Positions 1 to 8,995 of a stretch of 24,983 nt of DNA are shown here, piece after piece. Under the pieces are notes generated by a model. That model was not told the origin of the DNA and ran no database searches. It saw only the letters and a list, made by a program, of their open reading frames with translations. Position numbers and translations under genes: made by a program. Source of the stretch: Candidatus Poribacteria bacterium (GTDB lineage: Bacteria; Poribacteria; DTPJ01; WJIO01); contig WJIO01000247.1 in the NCBI GenBank assembly GCA_014730235.1, forward strand, positions 1-24,983. Direction: 5' to 3'. Position 1 is the stretch's first letter; each line of letters opens with the position of its first letter.

Positions 1-57
1 ATGGAAAAGGCTATGGAAACGATTAAAAAACTCAAAAAACTTTACAAGTTAAAGTAA
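1..57 (+). CDS. C-terminal tail of an upstream gene (partial)
   Basis: An open frame runs from the first base of the window to TAA at 55-57. It encodes 18 residues rich in Lys and Leu (ending KKLYKLK). It opens with an ATG at base 1, but this is probably an internal Met of a gene that begins before the window, because no ribosome binding site can be seen. The stop lies 13 bases before the next ATG, so the two genes are probably in one operon. Nothing can be said about function. The tail does not carry the W-G/S-x-I-K C-terminal motif of the secreted proteins nearby. Confidence 0.4.
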   Translation: MEKAMETIKKLKKLYKLK

Positions 58-70
58 ATGGAGGTAAAAA

Positions 71-850
71 ATGAGGAAATGTAAATTAATGCTTATAATT
101 ATTGCCATTGCTTTGTCTTTTTCATTGAATGCAATGTCTTTACCTGAAGCAGACCTGGTGCTGCATTATACCTTTGATAGTGGGACAGTTGATGGTGATC
201 AGGTAACAGACCTTTCCGGTAATGGTTATGATGGTACTCTTACGGGTGGAGCCAGTGTAGCTGGCGGAATTCTTGAACTGGATGGGGCTGATGGTTATGT
301 GGCCATTCCTGCCCTGGAAGTAAGAACCGGCGGTGCTGCTCCTTTTACAGCTATGGGCTGGTTCAGGACAGAGGAGTCAATCAATGGTCCGTTATGGATG
401 TGGGGAGATAATGCCGTTCCCGGCGCATCAGGTGGAGCTGAAGCCCCGGTTGGCTGGAGGGTTGGATCTGAGAACCTGACCGCAGGATTTTACAATAACG
501 CCCACTTCTATGCTGAATCTGAGGACAGCTATACAGACGGTGAATGGCATTTCGTCGCTCAGGTCGGAACTGAAGACACAGGTTTCCTGTATATAGATGG
601 TGAACAGATAGCTTCCACAGAAGCCACATATATATATGCGGCTGCACCCTATTTTATCCTAGGGGCCAGAAGCAAAAATTCCGGTAGTGAAATTGATGAT
701 GTAGAATACTTCCAGGGCTCCTTCGATCAGGTTGCCATTTACAGCGTAGCCCTTTCTGAAGGTGAAATAAAAGCTATATTTGAAGCAGAAAGTGCTGTTT
801 CTGCTCAGGGTAAGTTATCATCCACGTGGAGTAAAATAAAAATCAAATAA
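71..850 (+). CDS. Secreted LamG/concanavalin A-like domain protein
   Basis: This is a 259-residue protein with a signal peptide at about residues 1-23 (basic MRKCK, a hydrophobic stretch, then NAMS). GGAGGT at 60-65 sets the ATG. A single LamG (Laminin_G_3-like, concanavalin A-like jelly roll) domain fills about residues 28-238. It shows the usual marks: LVLHYTFDSG, DLSGNGYDGTL, LELDGADGYVAIP, DGEWHFVAQV, LYIDGEQI and FDQVAIYSVALSEGEIKAIF. Such domains bind carbohydrate or protein outside the cell, and no catalytic residues are evident. The last 18 residues (AVSAQGKLSSTWSKIKIK) match the C-termini of the two discoidin-like proteins at 8996 and 9702. The RND pump gene follows after 18 bases. 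The fold is well supported; the ligand is unknown. Confidence 0.87.
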   Translation: MRKCKLMLIIIAIALSFSLNAMSLPEADLVLHYTFDSGTVDGDQVTDLSGNGYDGTLTGGASVAGGILELDGADGYVAIPALEVRTGGAAPFTAMGWFRTEESINGPLWMWGDNAVPGASGGAEAPVGWRVGSENLTAGFYNNAHFYAESEDSYTDGEWHFVAQVGTEDTGFLYIDGEQIASTEATYIYAAAPYFILGARSKNSGSEIDDVEYFQGSFDQVAIYSVALSEGEIKAIFEAESAVSAQGKLSSTWSKIKIK

Positions 851-868
851 AAAAAATAAGAGGTCTAC

Positions 869-3800
869 ATGAGAATTACAGAGCTTGCTATTAAGAACCA
901 CCAATTTACGATTGTCGCGGTTATAATGCTTGTTCTTCTGGGGATAGTGTCTCTTTTTACAATGCCATATTCGGAAGATCCTCAGGTGTCAAATGCCGGA
1001 ACCAGCGTTATTGTTATATATCCCGGAGCAAGTCCCAAGGATATGGAACAACTGGTTGTTGATACTATTGAAGAGGCTATAAACGAACTGGATGATATTA
1101 AAATGCTAAGCTCAGGTATGCAGGACAGTCTGGCTTCTATAGCGGTTGAGTTCGAGTCAGGTTCCGATCCTGATAAGAAATTTTCTGATGTAACCGAAAA
1201 GGTTAATTCAATTCGTAGCTTATTACCGGATGGTGTAACTTCTGTAGACCTTTGGAAATGGTCTGTTTCAGATACAAATATTCTACAAATGGCCATTGTA
1301 TCTGAAACATCAGCATATAAAGAATTGGAAGAATATGCTGAAAGGCTTAAGAAAAATATAGAAAAAGTTAAAGGTATAAGAGAATCAGAAACATGGGGTT
1401 ACCCTGAACAGGAAGTGCATGTAACCCTGAATCTGGATAAGATGTCCAGAATGGGTATCCCCCTAAATCAGGTATTCGGTATTATACAAAGTAACAATGT
1501 CAATATCCCCGGAGGGGATATTGACATTGGCAACATGAGTTTTAATGTCCGAACCAGCGGCAGCTTTCGGTCTCTGGAAGATTTGCGAGATACGGTAATT
1601 CATTCCTACATGGGCAAAATAGTCCAGCTTAAAGATATTGCCCATGTAGGAATGAATTACAAGGACGAAGAACATCTTGCCAGGTATGACGGCACAAGGG
1701 CTGTTTTTGTAACAGCTACTCAAAAAGAAGATACAAATATATTCAGCATTTTCAGTGATTTAAGAAAGGTTATTTCAAAGTTTGAAGAAGAACTTCCTGA
1801 ATCTATGAAAATCTATTATGCTTTTGACCAATCTAAAAGCGTCAGACACCGTATATGGGAATTTACCAAAAATCTTATAGGCGGTATAATATTAGTTGGA
1901 GTAGTTGTATTTTTATCTTTAAGCTTCCGTTCTTCTATTATTGTTATGCTGGCAATCCCTATCAGCATTGCTATTGGTATTGGTTTTGTAGATCTTACCG
2001 GCTATGGTATCCAGCAGATGACCATAGCCGGTCTTGTAATTGCCCTGGGTATACTTGTAGATAACGCCATTGTCGTTGTCGAAAATACCACCAGATTTAT
2101 GAAGCTGGGTTATGATCGTCTGGAAGCTGCAATCAAAGCTACTGAACAAATCTCATGGGCTGTGATAAGCGCAACGGCAACGACTATCTTAGCTTTTGTT
2201 CCAATCATCATGATGCAGGATATAACAGGTGATTTTATTCGAAGTATGCCTACCACAGTTGTTTACACACTGACTGCATCTCTTTTTCTAGCACTTACCT
2301 TTACTCCTTATCTGGCCAGCAGGTTCTTAAAAACTGAAGATGAGGAATCAGATAAATCCGAATCGGGTTTTACCCATATAATCAAATGGTTGCCTAGTAA
2401 AATACAAAATGCCCAGGATTATTTCATAACTGGTCCTTACCGCAGAATTCTCAATTTTTCCCTTAATAGGAACAAACTAATAGTTATTTTAAGCGTTGTA
2501 GTTTTCCTCATCAGTCTGGGTTTATCCCTTTTTGTCGGTATAAGCTTTTTTCCCAAGGCAGAAAAATCCCAATTTGTCATTAATGTCACAGCACCCAAAG
2601 GTACAAGTCTTTACAAAACTGACGAGGTAGCCAGATATATCGAATCAGTATTGGCCACAAAGGAAGAAATAAGTCATTATGTTACAAATGTTGGCAGAGG
2701 TAATCCAAGAATATATTATAATATAATTTCTAGAAACCGGGATAAGGCCCATGCCCAATTTTATGTCGATCTTAAAGAATATGATAGACTAATCCTCTCA
2801 AGGTTAATAAATGAATTAAGAGAAGAATTTGACAATTATCCTGAGGCCAGAATTGATGTTAAAGAATTGGAACAGGGTCCTCCTGTTGAAGCACCTATTG
2901 CCATAAGGGTTGTAGGGGAAAGGCTTGATGTTCTCAGGGATGTATCCAGAGATGTAGAGAAGATAATCACTGAAGAAGCTGGAACTGTTAACGTAGATAA
3001 CCCCTTAACTACAACACGGATGGATCTGCATGTAAACATAAATCACCAGAAGTCTGCTGCATTAGGTTTACAGCTTCTTGATATTGATAGAACTGTTCGC
3101 ACATGTGTTGCCGGTATGCCCATATCAAAATATCGCGATCCTGAAGGTGAAGAATTCGATATTACAATCAAAATACCCACTGATGGAGATTTCTCTGTGG
3201 AAGATTTTGACAAAATATACCTGACTTCAGTTATAGGTACTCAGATACCATTGAAACAGGTTGCATCTTTTAAGTTCAGCGAAAGTGCTCAGGAAATCAC
3301 ACATGATGATATGGATCGAAGTGTAACCGTTACAGCCGATGTTCTGGAGGAATATTCTACTGCCGAAGTAACAAACAAAATAGTAGAAAAACTGGATTCA
3401 TATAAATGGCCCATAGGAACGCGTTATGAAGTAGGTGGAGAAGCCGAAAGCCGGGAACAGTCTTTTGGGGGTATGGGTAAAGCTATAATCATTGCCATGA
3501 TTGGTATTTATGCCGTATTGATATTGCAATTTAAGTCCTTTATCCAGCCTGCTGTAGTTTTCGCAGCTATACCTCTGGCTGTTATTGGTTCAATTCTCGC
3601 TCTGTTAACAACCGGATATACATTTTCATTCACAGCTTTTATAGGTTTAACCAGTTTAGTGGGTATTGTAGTTAATAACGCAATTATTCTGGTTGAATAT
3701 ACAAATCAATTGCGGGATGCTGGTAGTGATCTGGTTGAAGCCCTGAAAAAAGCCGGTGAAACAAGATTCAGACCCATTATCTTTACCACAGCTACAACTA

Positions 3801-3988
3801 TCGGTGGTTTACTACCCCTTACCCTGGCCGGGGGATCTCTATGGGCTCCCATGGGATGGACTATCATAGGAGGTCTATTAGTATCTACGGTTCTTACACT
3901 GGTTATAGTGCCAGTTTTATATAAAACTTTTGAGTCAAAATCCAGAGATAATCAAGGTAATATTTCAAAGGAGAAAGCCTTAATATAA
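869..3988 (+). CDS. RND family efflux transporter, inner-membrane pump
   Basis: This is a 1039-residue AcrB/HAE-type RND permease, the usual length for the family. It would export small molecules across the inner membrane using the proton gradient, with the adaptor encoded next. TM1 lies at about residues 13-32, followed by a large periplasmic loop, TM2-6, a second periplasmic loop from about residue 560, and TM8-12 at the C-terminus. In TM4 the motif ILVDNAIVVVEN keeps one of AcrB's two aspartates (D398) and has Asn at 399. In TM10 the segment VVNNAIILVEY has Asn where AcrB has Lys940, as in many non-AcrB RND pumps. The start has AAGAGG at 858-863. The coding sequence contains a 23-bp and a 16-bp perfect inverted repeat, at 1595-1660 and 1495-1529. 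No outer-membrane factor is seen here. The substrate is unknown. Confidence 0.95.
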   Translation: MRITELAIKNHQFTIVAVIMLVLLGIVSLFTMPYSEDPQVSNAGTSVIVIYPGASPKDMEQLVVDTIEEAINELDDIKMLSSGMQDSLASIAVEFESGSDPDKKFSDVTEKVNSIRSLLPDGVTSVDLWKWSVSDTNILQMAIVSETSAYKELEEYAERLKKNIEKVKGIRESETWGYPEQEVHVTLNLDKMSRMGIPLNQVFGIIQSNNVNIPGGDIDIGNMSFNVRTSGSFRSLEDLRDTVIHSYMGKIVQLKDIAHVGMNYKDEEHLARYDGTRAVFVTATQKEDTNIFSIFSDLRKVISKFEEELPESMKIYYAFDQSKSVRHRIWEFTKNLIGGIILVGVVVFLSLSFRSSIIVMLAIPISIAIGIGFVDLTGYGIQQMTIAGLVIALGILVDNAIVVVENTTRFMKLGYDRLEAAIKATEQISWAVISATATTILAFVPIIMMQDITGDFIRSMPTTVVYTLTASLFLALTFTPYLASRFLKTEDEESDKSESGFTHIIKWLPSKIQNAQDYFITGPYRRILNFSLNRNKLIVILSVVVFLISLGLSLFVGISFFPKAEKSQFVINVTAPKGTSLYKTDEVARYIESVLATKEEISHYVTNVGRGNPRIYYNIISRNRDKAHAQFYVDLKEYDRLILSRLINELREEFDNYPEARIDVKELEQGPPVEAPIAIRVVGERLDVLRDVSRDVEKIITEEAGTVNVDNPLTTTRMDLHVNINHQKSAALGLQLLDIDRTVRTCVAGMPISKYRDPEGEEFDITIKIPTDGDFSVEDFDKIYLTSVIGTQIPLKQVASFKFSESAQEITHDDMDRSVTVTADVLEEYSTAEVTNKIVEKLDSYKWPIGTRYEVGGEAESREQSFGGMGKAIIIAMIGIYAVLILQFKSFIQPAVVFAAIPLAVIGSILALLTTGYTFSFTAFIGLTSLVGIVVNNAIILVEYTNQLRDAGSDLVEALKKAGETRFRPIIFTTATTIGGLLPLTLAGGSLWAPMGWTIIGGLLVSTVLTLVIVPVLYKTFESKSRDNQGNISKEKALI
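1495..1529. repeat. 16-bp perfect inverted repeat inside the RND gene
   Basis: The left arm at 1495-1510 (CAATGTCAATATCCCC) and the right arm at 1514-1529 are exact reverse complements, with a GGA spacer. The repeat encodes NVNIPGGDIDIG. In the opposite frame it gives almost the same peptide. Confidence 0.9.
1595..1660. repeat. 23-bp perfect inverted repeat inside the RND gene
   Basis: The left arm at 1595-1617 begins GTAATTCATTCC and ends GGGCAA. It is the exact reverse complement of the right arm at 1638-1660. The spacer is 20 bases. The arms encode VIHSYMG and AHVGMNY around the conserved RND segment KIVQLKDIA. Confidence 0.92.
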
Positions 3989-4004
3989 ATTGGGAGGTAA
4001 CGCA

Positions 4005-5360
4005 ATGTGGAGTAAATTTTGTTTAATAATTATTATATCAGTATTCCTTGCCTTTGGTATATATGCTCAGGAAATGCAGGAGGAAAAAATCGAAGCTAAA
4101 GAAGCATCTCCGGAGGTAGACCTGGAAAATACAGCAAATGGTAATGCAACGTTATCCCTGGTAGGTGATATAGAAGCCAATTCCCAGATTTATGTCATTG
4201 CCAAAATACCGGGTAAAGTGGAAGAATTAAAAGTGGAAGTAGGATCCGTAGTTCGTAAGGATGAGGTATTAGCAGTAGTGGAACATGATGAGCTTGATTT
4301 AAATGTCCGTCAGGCAAAAGCTGTCCTTGAATCAGCCCGGGCTTCTCTTGATCAGGCCATGGCATTGTCAGAAATAGATGTGCTTTCAAAAGCAGATCAG
4401 GCCCAAGCCGGTCTGGCTGCAGCCAAAGCTGCTTATGAACAGGCAAAAGCCTTATCCCTTACCCAGGTAGATACCCAGGTTGCCCAGGCCAGAGCCGCCC
4501 TGGAAGCCGCAAAATCTATGCTGGAAAAAGCAAAAGAAGGTGCAAGAACTCAGGAGAAAAAGCAGGTAGAAGCCACAGTTGAACAGGCCAAAGCCGGACT
4601 TGATAATGCTAAAAGTAACTTTGAAAGAGCCGAAAAACTACATGAACAGGGTGTTATTAGCCAGCAGGCCTATGAGGGATCAAAAACCCAATACGATGTA
4701 GCCAAAGCCCAGTATGAAGCTGCGACACAACAGCTTGATTTAGTCAGAGAAGGGGCAAGAGAACAGGACATCAAAGCCGCCGAAGCCCAGGTAAACCAGT
4801 CTCAGGCTGCTCTGGAAATGGCCAAAAGCCTTAAGGAATCCAAAAGTTGGGAAAAAGACATTGCTATGGCCGAAGCACAATTAAATCAAGCCGAAGCTAT
4901 GCTTTCAGTAGCTCAAAAAGCCAAGGAAACCAAGACGTGGGAGTTGGATATAACAAGGGCTAAAATGGGTGTAGAGCAGGCCAAAGTAGGTCTGGAACTG
5001 GCCCAAAAAAAGCTTTCTGACGCGACTATAAACGCTCCAATATCTGGCATAATCTCTATGCGTAATATAGATTTAGGGGGTATGGCATCAACCCAGACAC
5101 CTCTATTTGAGATAGTTGATATGAATATAGTAAAAGCAAAGGTTAGTGTTACAGAAGCGAACCTTAGCAAGCTGTCTATTGGTGACATTGCTATGGTATC
5201 CGTAGATGCCATTGATGAACCGGTGGAGGGAAAAATTACAGTTATAAGTCCAAGAGTTGATAAAATGAGTCGTACTGCAATGGTGGAAATTTCCATACAG
5301 AACCCGGACTATCGTTTAAAACCCGGCATGTTTGCCAGAGCCAGAATTGCAATTGATTAG
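4005..5360 (+). CDS. Periplasmic adaptor (HlyD/MFP family) of the RND pump
   Basis: This is a membrane fusion protein of 451 residues that would link the RND pump to an outer-membrane channel. The ATG at 4005 is preferred over the in-frame TTG at 3990, because GGGAGGT at 3992-3998 sits correctly before it and the protein then starts with a clean signal sequence (MWSKFCLIIIISVFLAFGIYAQ). The domains in order are a lipoyl half near residues 50-90 (IPGKVEELKVEVGSVVRKDE), a very long Ala/Gln/Glu-rich coiled-coil hairpin at about 90-340 with a tip-like KLHEQGVISQQAYEGSKTQ near 210, the second lipoyl half (INAPISGIISMRNIDLGG), a beta-barrel and a membrane-proximal domain ending RLKPGMFARARI. The coiled coil has internal repeats (EKDIAMAEAQLNQAEAML, ELDITRAKMGVEQAKVGL) that lengthen it. 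It follows the pump gene; in many RND operons the adaptor comes first. Confidence 0.9.
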   Translation: MWSKFCLIIIISVFLAFGIYAQEMQEEKIEAKEASPEVDLENTANGNATLSLVGDIEANSQIYVIAKIPGKVEELKVEVGSVVRKDEVLAVVEHDELDLNVRQAKAVLESARASLDQAMALSEIDVLSKADQAQAGLAAAKAAYEQAKALSLTQVDTQVAQARAALEAAKSMLEKAKEGARTQEKKQVEATVEQAKAGLDNAKSNFERAEKLHEQGVISQQAYEGSKTQYDVAKAQYEAATQQLDLVREGAREQDIKAAEAQVNQSQAALEMAKSLKESKSWEKDIAMAEAQLNQAEAMLSVAQKAKETKTWELDITRAKMGVEQAKVGLELAQKKLSDATINAPISGIISMRNIDLGGMASTQTPLFEIVDMNIVKAKVSVTEANLSKLSIGDIAMVSVDAIDEPVEGKITVISPRVDKMSRTAMVEISIQNPDYRLKPGMFARARIAID

Positions 5361-5377
5361 ACAAAGGACAAAAAACC

Positions 5378-6793
5378 ATGGAACGGCAGACTAAAATTGT
5401 ATGTACCATAGGCCCGGCAACAGAAAATCCAGAAATGCTTAAAAAGCTTATTATCGCTGGCATGAACGTAGCCCGGGTAAACTTTTCCCATGGAACCCAT
5501 GAACAACACGCCAGGGTCATAGAAAATATTCGGTCTATATCATCGGAAATGAATATTTCCGTAGGCATACTCCAGGATCTAACAGGGCCCAAAATCCGTA
5601 CCGGAGATGTGGAATCTAATCTCGTACTGAAATACGGATCAGAACTGGTTTTAGTCGAACAGGAATCGGTTAACGAAAATAATCGTATATCTGTATCCTA
5701 TTACGATTGTCTGGCCGAGAATCTTAAACCCGGAGACCAGATATATCTTTCTGATGGTAGTATACAGCTAAATGTAAAAAATATCAGTAAAGCAGGAATA
5801 AGCTGTCAGGTTGTAACAGACGGTATTCTCCGTTCCCGTCAGGGGATTAACGTTCCCGGGGTAAACCTTCATATTCCGGCAGTAACGGCAAAGGATTTGA
5901 TTGATCTTGAGTTTGGCATTGAGCATGATGTGGATTTTGTGGCCTTATCTTTTGTCCAGAATTCATCAGATTTAATTTTAATCAAACATGCTCTACAGAT
6001 AAGAAAAGCCAGAATACCTGTAATAGCTAAAATTGAGAAACACGAAGCCCTGGAAAATATTAATAACATCATTGATAAGTCTGATGGAATAATGATTGCC
6101 CGGGGGGATCTTGGTATTGAGATACCCTTAGAACAAGTTCCTGTAACCCAGAAGATGATAATCAACAAAGCAGGACTAAAGGGTAAACCGGTTATAACAG
6201 CCACTCAGATGCTGGAATCCATGATTAATAACCCAAAGCCCACCAGAGCCGAAGCCACAGATGTCGCCAATGCCATATTTGACGGAACCGATGCCGTTAT
6301 GCTGTCAGGTGAAACAGCTATTGGAAAACACCCCATAAAAGCTGTGGAAATGATGGATAAAATCGCAAGAAGCACAGAAGCTGTTTTACCCTATGAAGAT
6401 ATTCTTGTCCAGAGACATGAAGCTGTAAATAAAACAATTCCCGATGCCATAAGCCATGCAGCTTGTTATACCGCCCAGTATATCGGGGCAAAGGCAATTA
6501 TTTGCTGTACTCAATCGGGTTATACTGCCCGAATGGTGGCAAAATACCGTCCAAAACCAAGGGTCATAGCTGTAACCCCTGTAGAAACTACTTACCGACA
6601 ATTATCCCTTCCCTGGGATATACTACCTCTCAAAATTAATCAGGCGGAAGATACTGATGACATGATTGAAAAAGCCAAACGAAGAGCCAAAGATGCCGGT
6701 TTGGTAAATACGGGTGATGTTGTTGTAATAACAGCCGGTGTTCCTATTGGAATACCCGGAAAAACCAATATAATAAAAGCTGACGAAATATAA
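5378..6793 (+). CDS. pyk: Pyruvate kinase
   Basis: At 471 residues this is the normal bacterial length. It converts phosphoenolpyruvate and ADP to pyruvate and ATP, the last step of glycolysis, in the cytoplasm. The conserved blocks come in order: TKIVCTIGPATENPEML, GMNVARVNFSHG, LQDLTGPKIRTG, the B-domain, DFVALSFVQ, and the active-site segment PVIAKIEKHEAL with catalytic K218. Then follow GIMIARGDLGIEIP (metal and phosphate binding), ITATQMLESM and PTRAEATDVANAIFDGTDAVMLSGETAIGKHP. The C-terminal allosteric domain is present. The ATG lies 17 bases after the adaptor stop with only a weak AAAGGA before it, so it may be co-transcribed and translationally coupled with the pump genes. The neighbourhood gives no clue why it sits here. 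Confidence 0.97.
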   Translation: MERQTKIVCTIGPATENPEMLKKLIIAGMNVARVNFSHGTHEQHARVIENIRSISSEMNISVGILQDLTGPKIRTGDVESNLVLKYGSELVLVEQESVNENNRISVSYYDCLAENLKPGDQIYLSDGSIQLNVKNISKAGISCQVVTDGILRSRQGINVPGVNLHIPAVTAKDLIDLEFGIEHDVDFVALSFVQNSSDLILIKHALQIRKARIPVIAKIEKHEALENINNIIDKSDGIMIARGDLGIEIPLEQVPVTQKMIINKAGLKGKPVITATQMLESMINNPKPTRAEATDVANAIFDGTDAVMLSGETAIGKHPIKAVEMMDKIARSTEAVLPYEDILVQRHEAVNKTIPDAISHAACYTAQYIGAKAIICCTQSGYTARMVAKYRPKPRVIAVTPVETTYRQLSLPWDILPLKINQAEDTDDMIEKAKRRAKDAGLVNTGDVVVITAGVPIGIPGKTNIIKADEI

Positions 6794-6822
6794 AATCACA
6801 ACCAAACTAAATTTTCTAAACA

Positions 6823-6939
6823 TGTCATTCCTGCGAAGGCAGGAATCCAGTTTTCCAAAATAACATGTTTTCTGGTTTACTGACTTCATAAGAATGATGA
6901 ATTCTATAATCAAAAATAGAAAATCAGTGAATACTAATT
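6823..6939. mobile_element. Palindrome plus partial copy of a small MITE-like element
   Basis: The 204-base gap between pyruvate kinase and the next gene holds a hairpin, ATTCCTGC-GAAG-GCAGGAAT at 6827-6846. It also has a terminus at 6921-6939 (AAATCAGTGAATACTAATT), which is the exact reverse complement of 16311-16329. The sequence around 6894-6939 also aligns with the inverted 16311-16357 region. The left terminal repeat is not recognisable, so the copy is partial or decayed. A TATAAT at 6905-6910 could serve as a -10 box for the next gene, but the matching -35 is poor. Confidence 0.6.
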
Positions 6940-6997
6940 AGACAAAGTTTTTATATTTCCACACTCAAGTCGGAAAAGTTAATTATTTTAAAACAGT

Positions 6998-8929
6998 ATG
7001 TTTAAAAAATATAACCAGGATTTCACCATAAGGTCAATAATCATTGGTCTGATTCTGGCTCCGGTTTGTATTTACTGGGTAATGATGACCGAAGTCAAAT
7101 GGTATGTGCTTCAGGGAACCTCTATTCCTTTATTTGTCCGTCCAGTTTTTATATTGTTTTTAATCACCTGTAGTAATTTGTTATGGAGAAAATACTTTCC
7201 ACGATTTGCTCTCCGGACTGGTGAATTACTGGTAATATATTTTATTATGGTAATTTCATCTTCGTTTTCCGGGCACGATATGTTACAGAACCTGCTGGGA
7301 AGTATCGGACATGCTACATGGTTCGCCACCCCGGAAAATGAGTGGAACAGGCTTTTCATGGATCATCTTCCCGGCTGGCTTTTTGTCAAAGATCGTAGTA
7401 TTTTACAGGGATTTTACGAAGGTGAATCCTCATTTTATAACAGGCAAGTAATAAAAGCATGGATAATTCCAGTTGTTTCATGGACAATTTTTGTGCTTGC
7501 TTTAAACTTCATGATGCTTTGCATAAATGTCCTTGTTCGTCGTCAGTGGACTGAAAACGAAAAACTGGCTTATCCGATCATCCAGCTTCCTGTAGCCATG
7601 ATCCAGCAAAATAGCGTTTCTGATTTTTTCAGAAATAAAATAATGTGGGCTGGATTTAGCATAGCCTTTGGTCTTAGTATCCTGAATGGTTTGCATTTCC
7701 TTTTTCCTTCTGTTCCTGAACTCAATGTATCAATGCGGGATGTTGGGCATTATCTAACAGGTAAGCCCTGGAATGCCGTAGGTTGGGTTCCTATATCCCT
7801 TTTCCCTTTTGCTATTGGTATTGCATTCTTTCTACCATTGGATTTATCTTTTTCCTGCTGGTTCTTTTATGTGTTTCGCAAGCTTATAAGGGTAGTAGGA
7901 GTAGCGGCTGGAATACAAAGTCTGCCGGGATTCCCGTATTTCAACGAACAGGCCACCGGTGCATGGATTATGCTTGCTTTACTGGCTTTATGGGCATCCC
8001 GTCGGCACTTCAGAGAGATAGCAAAGAGGATATTTTATAACAAAGACACTGAAGCACATGAAGATGAACCCATGTCTTACAGAGCAGCTATCGCTGGATT
8101 TTTTTTAGGTTCAATTTTCCTGATAGCTTTCTCCGGCTATGCTGGTATGTCTATATGGGTTAGCGTATTGCTCTTTGGTATATATTTTCTGCTTTCTATT
8201 GCCATGACCCGGGTTCGGGCAGAATTGGGCGCGCCGCATGAGATATATTTTGTCAACCCTCAGGAAGCCATAAACGCAACAATTGGAACAAAACGGCTTG
8301 GTACAGTTAATATGACTATCGTATGCGGATATTACTGGTGGAATCGCTGTTACAGAAGTCATCAGATGCCATGTCAGTTAGAGGCATTTAAAATGTCTCA
8401 GGTAATGAACATAAGGAATCTAAAACGTTTTCCCATAATAATCATTCTGGGTAGTCTGGTTTCAATCCTTTCAGGATTCTGGATAGGTTTGGATCTTTAC
8501 TATCGCGAAGGAGCTTCATCAGGTTTACAGGGAAATCATATATGGGTAGGTTCAGAGACATTTAACCGCTTACAGCGTTGGATGAATATGCCCAGCGGGG
8601 GTGGAGATGGAATTCGCATATCTTTTATGATAGTTGGCTCTTTTGTTGTGATTTTAATGATGTTTTTACGGATGCGCTTTTTATGGTGGCCGTTTCATCC
8701 GGCTGGATATGCCCTTGCAATTAGTTATGCAATGGAGTATTATTGGTTTGCATTCTTTATTAGCTGGTTAATTAAACTGGTTATTATGAAATATGGGGGA
8801 ATCAGTGGTCACCGAAAGGCGGTACCATTTTTTCTTGGTATAATCTTGGGAGACTATGCGATGGGCTCTATTTGGAGCATAATAGGAGCTTCTATACTTC
8901 ATGCTCCTGTATATCGTATGTTTTATTAG
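6998..8929 (+). CDS. Polytopic membrane protein of the DUF6785/DUF6784 type
   Basis: This 643-residue protein has about 13 hydrophobic helices. The first is at about residues 17-33 and the last is in AVPFFLGIILGDYAMGSIWS near 610. Conserved-looking marks are the loop TRVRAELGAPHE near residue 410, WWPFHPAGYALAISYAM near 565 and YYWFAFFISWLIKLVIMKYGG near 585. I recognise these from the uncharacterised DUF6785/DUF6784 family of Poribacteria and PVC-type bacteria. The role is unknown; the shape suggests a transporter or a membrane-embedded enzyme, but no catalytic motif was found. The ATG has no good Shine-Dalgarno sequence. The gene follows a gap with MITE remains and precedes the secreted discoidin-like pair by 66 bases. 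Confidence 0.75.
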   Translation: MFKKYNQDFTIRSIIIGLILAPVCIYWVMMTEVKWYVLQGTSIPLFVRPVFILFLITCSNLLWRKYFPRFALRTGELLVIYFIMVISSSFSGHDMLQNLLGSIGHATWFATPENEWNRLFMDHLPGWLFVKDRSILQGFYEGESSFYNRQVIKAWIIPVVSWTIFVLALNFMMLCINVLVRRQWTENEKLAYPIIQLPVAMIQQNSVSDFFRNKIMWAGFSIAFGLSILNGLHFLFPSVPELNVSMRDVGHYLTGKPWNAVGWVPISLFPFAIGIAFFLPLDLSFSCWFFYVFRKLIRVVGVAAGIQSLPGFPYFNEQATGAWIMLALLALWASRRHFREIAKRIFYNKDTEAHEDEPMSYRAAIAGFFLGSIFLIAFSGYAGMSIWVSVLLFGIYFLLSIAMTRVRAELGAPHEIYFVNPQEAINATIGTKRLGTVNMTIVCGYYWWNRCYRSHQMPCQLEAFKMSQVMNIRNLKRFPIIIILGSLVSILSGFWIGLDLYYREGASSGLQGNHIWVGSETFNRLQRWMNMPSGGGDGIRISFMIVGSFVVILMMFLRMRFLWWPFHPAGYALAISYAMEYYWFAFFISWLIKLVIMKYGGISGHRKAVPFFLGIILGDYAMGSIWSIIGASILHAPVYRMFY

Positions 8930-8995
8930 GATATACATCTTGATAAAACGAATCATCTTTTCTAATAAAATTTAGCTATTTCAAGGAGGTATTCA

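Noticed and set aside
1463-1723. An antisense reading frame inside the RND gene whose peptide resembles the sense protein.
   Set aside because: It is explained by the two perfect inverted repeats, which read nearly the same on both strands. There is no ribosome binding site and the sense gene is intact.
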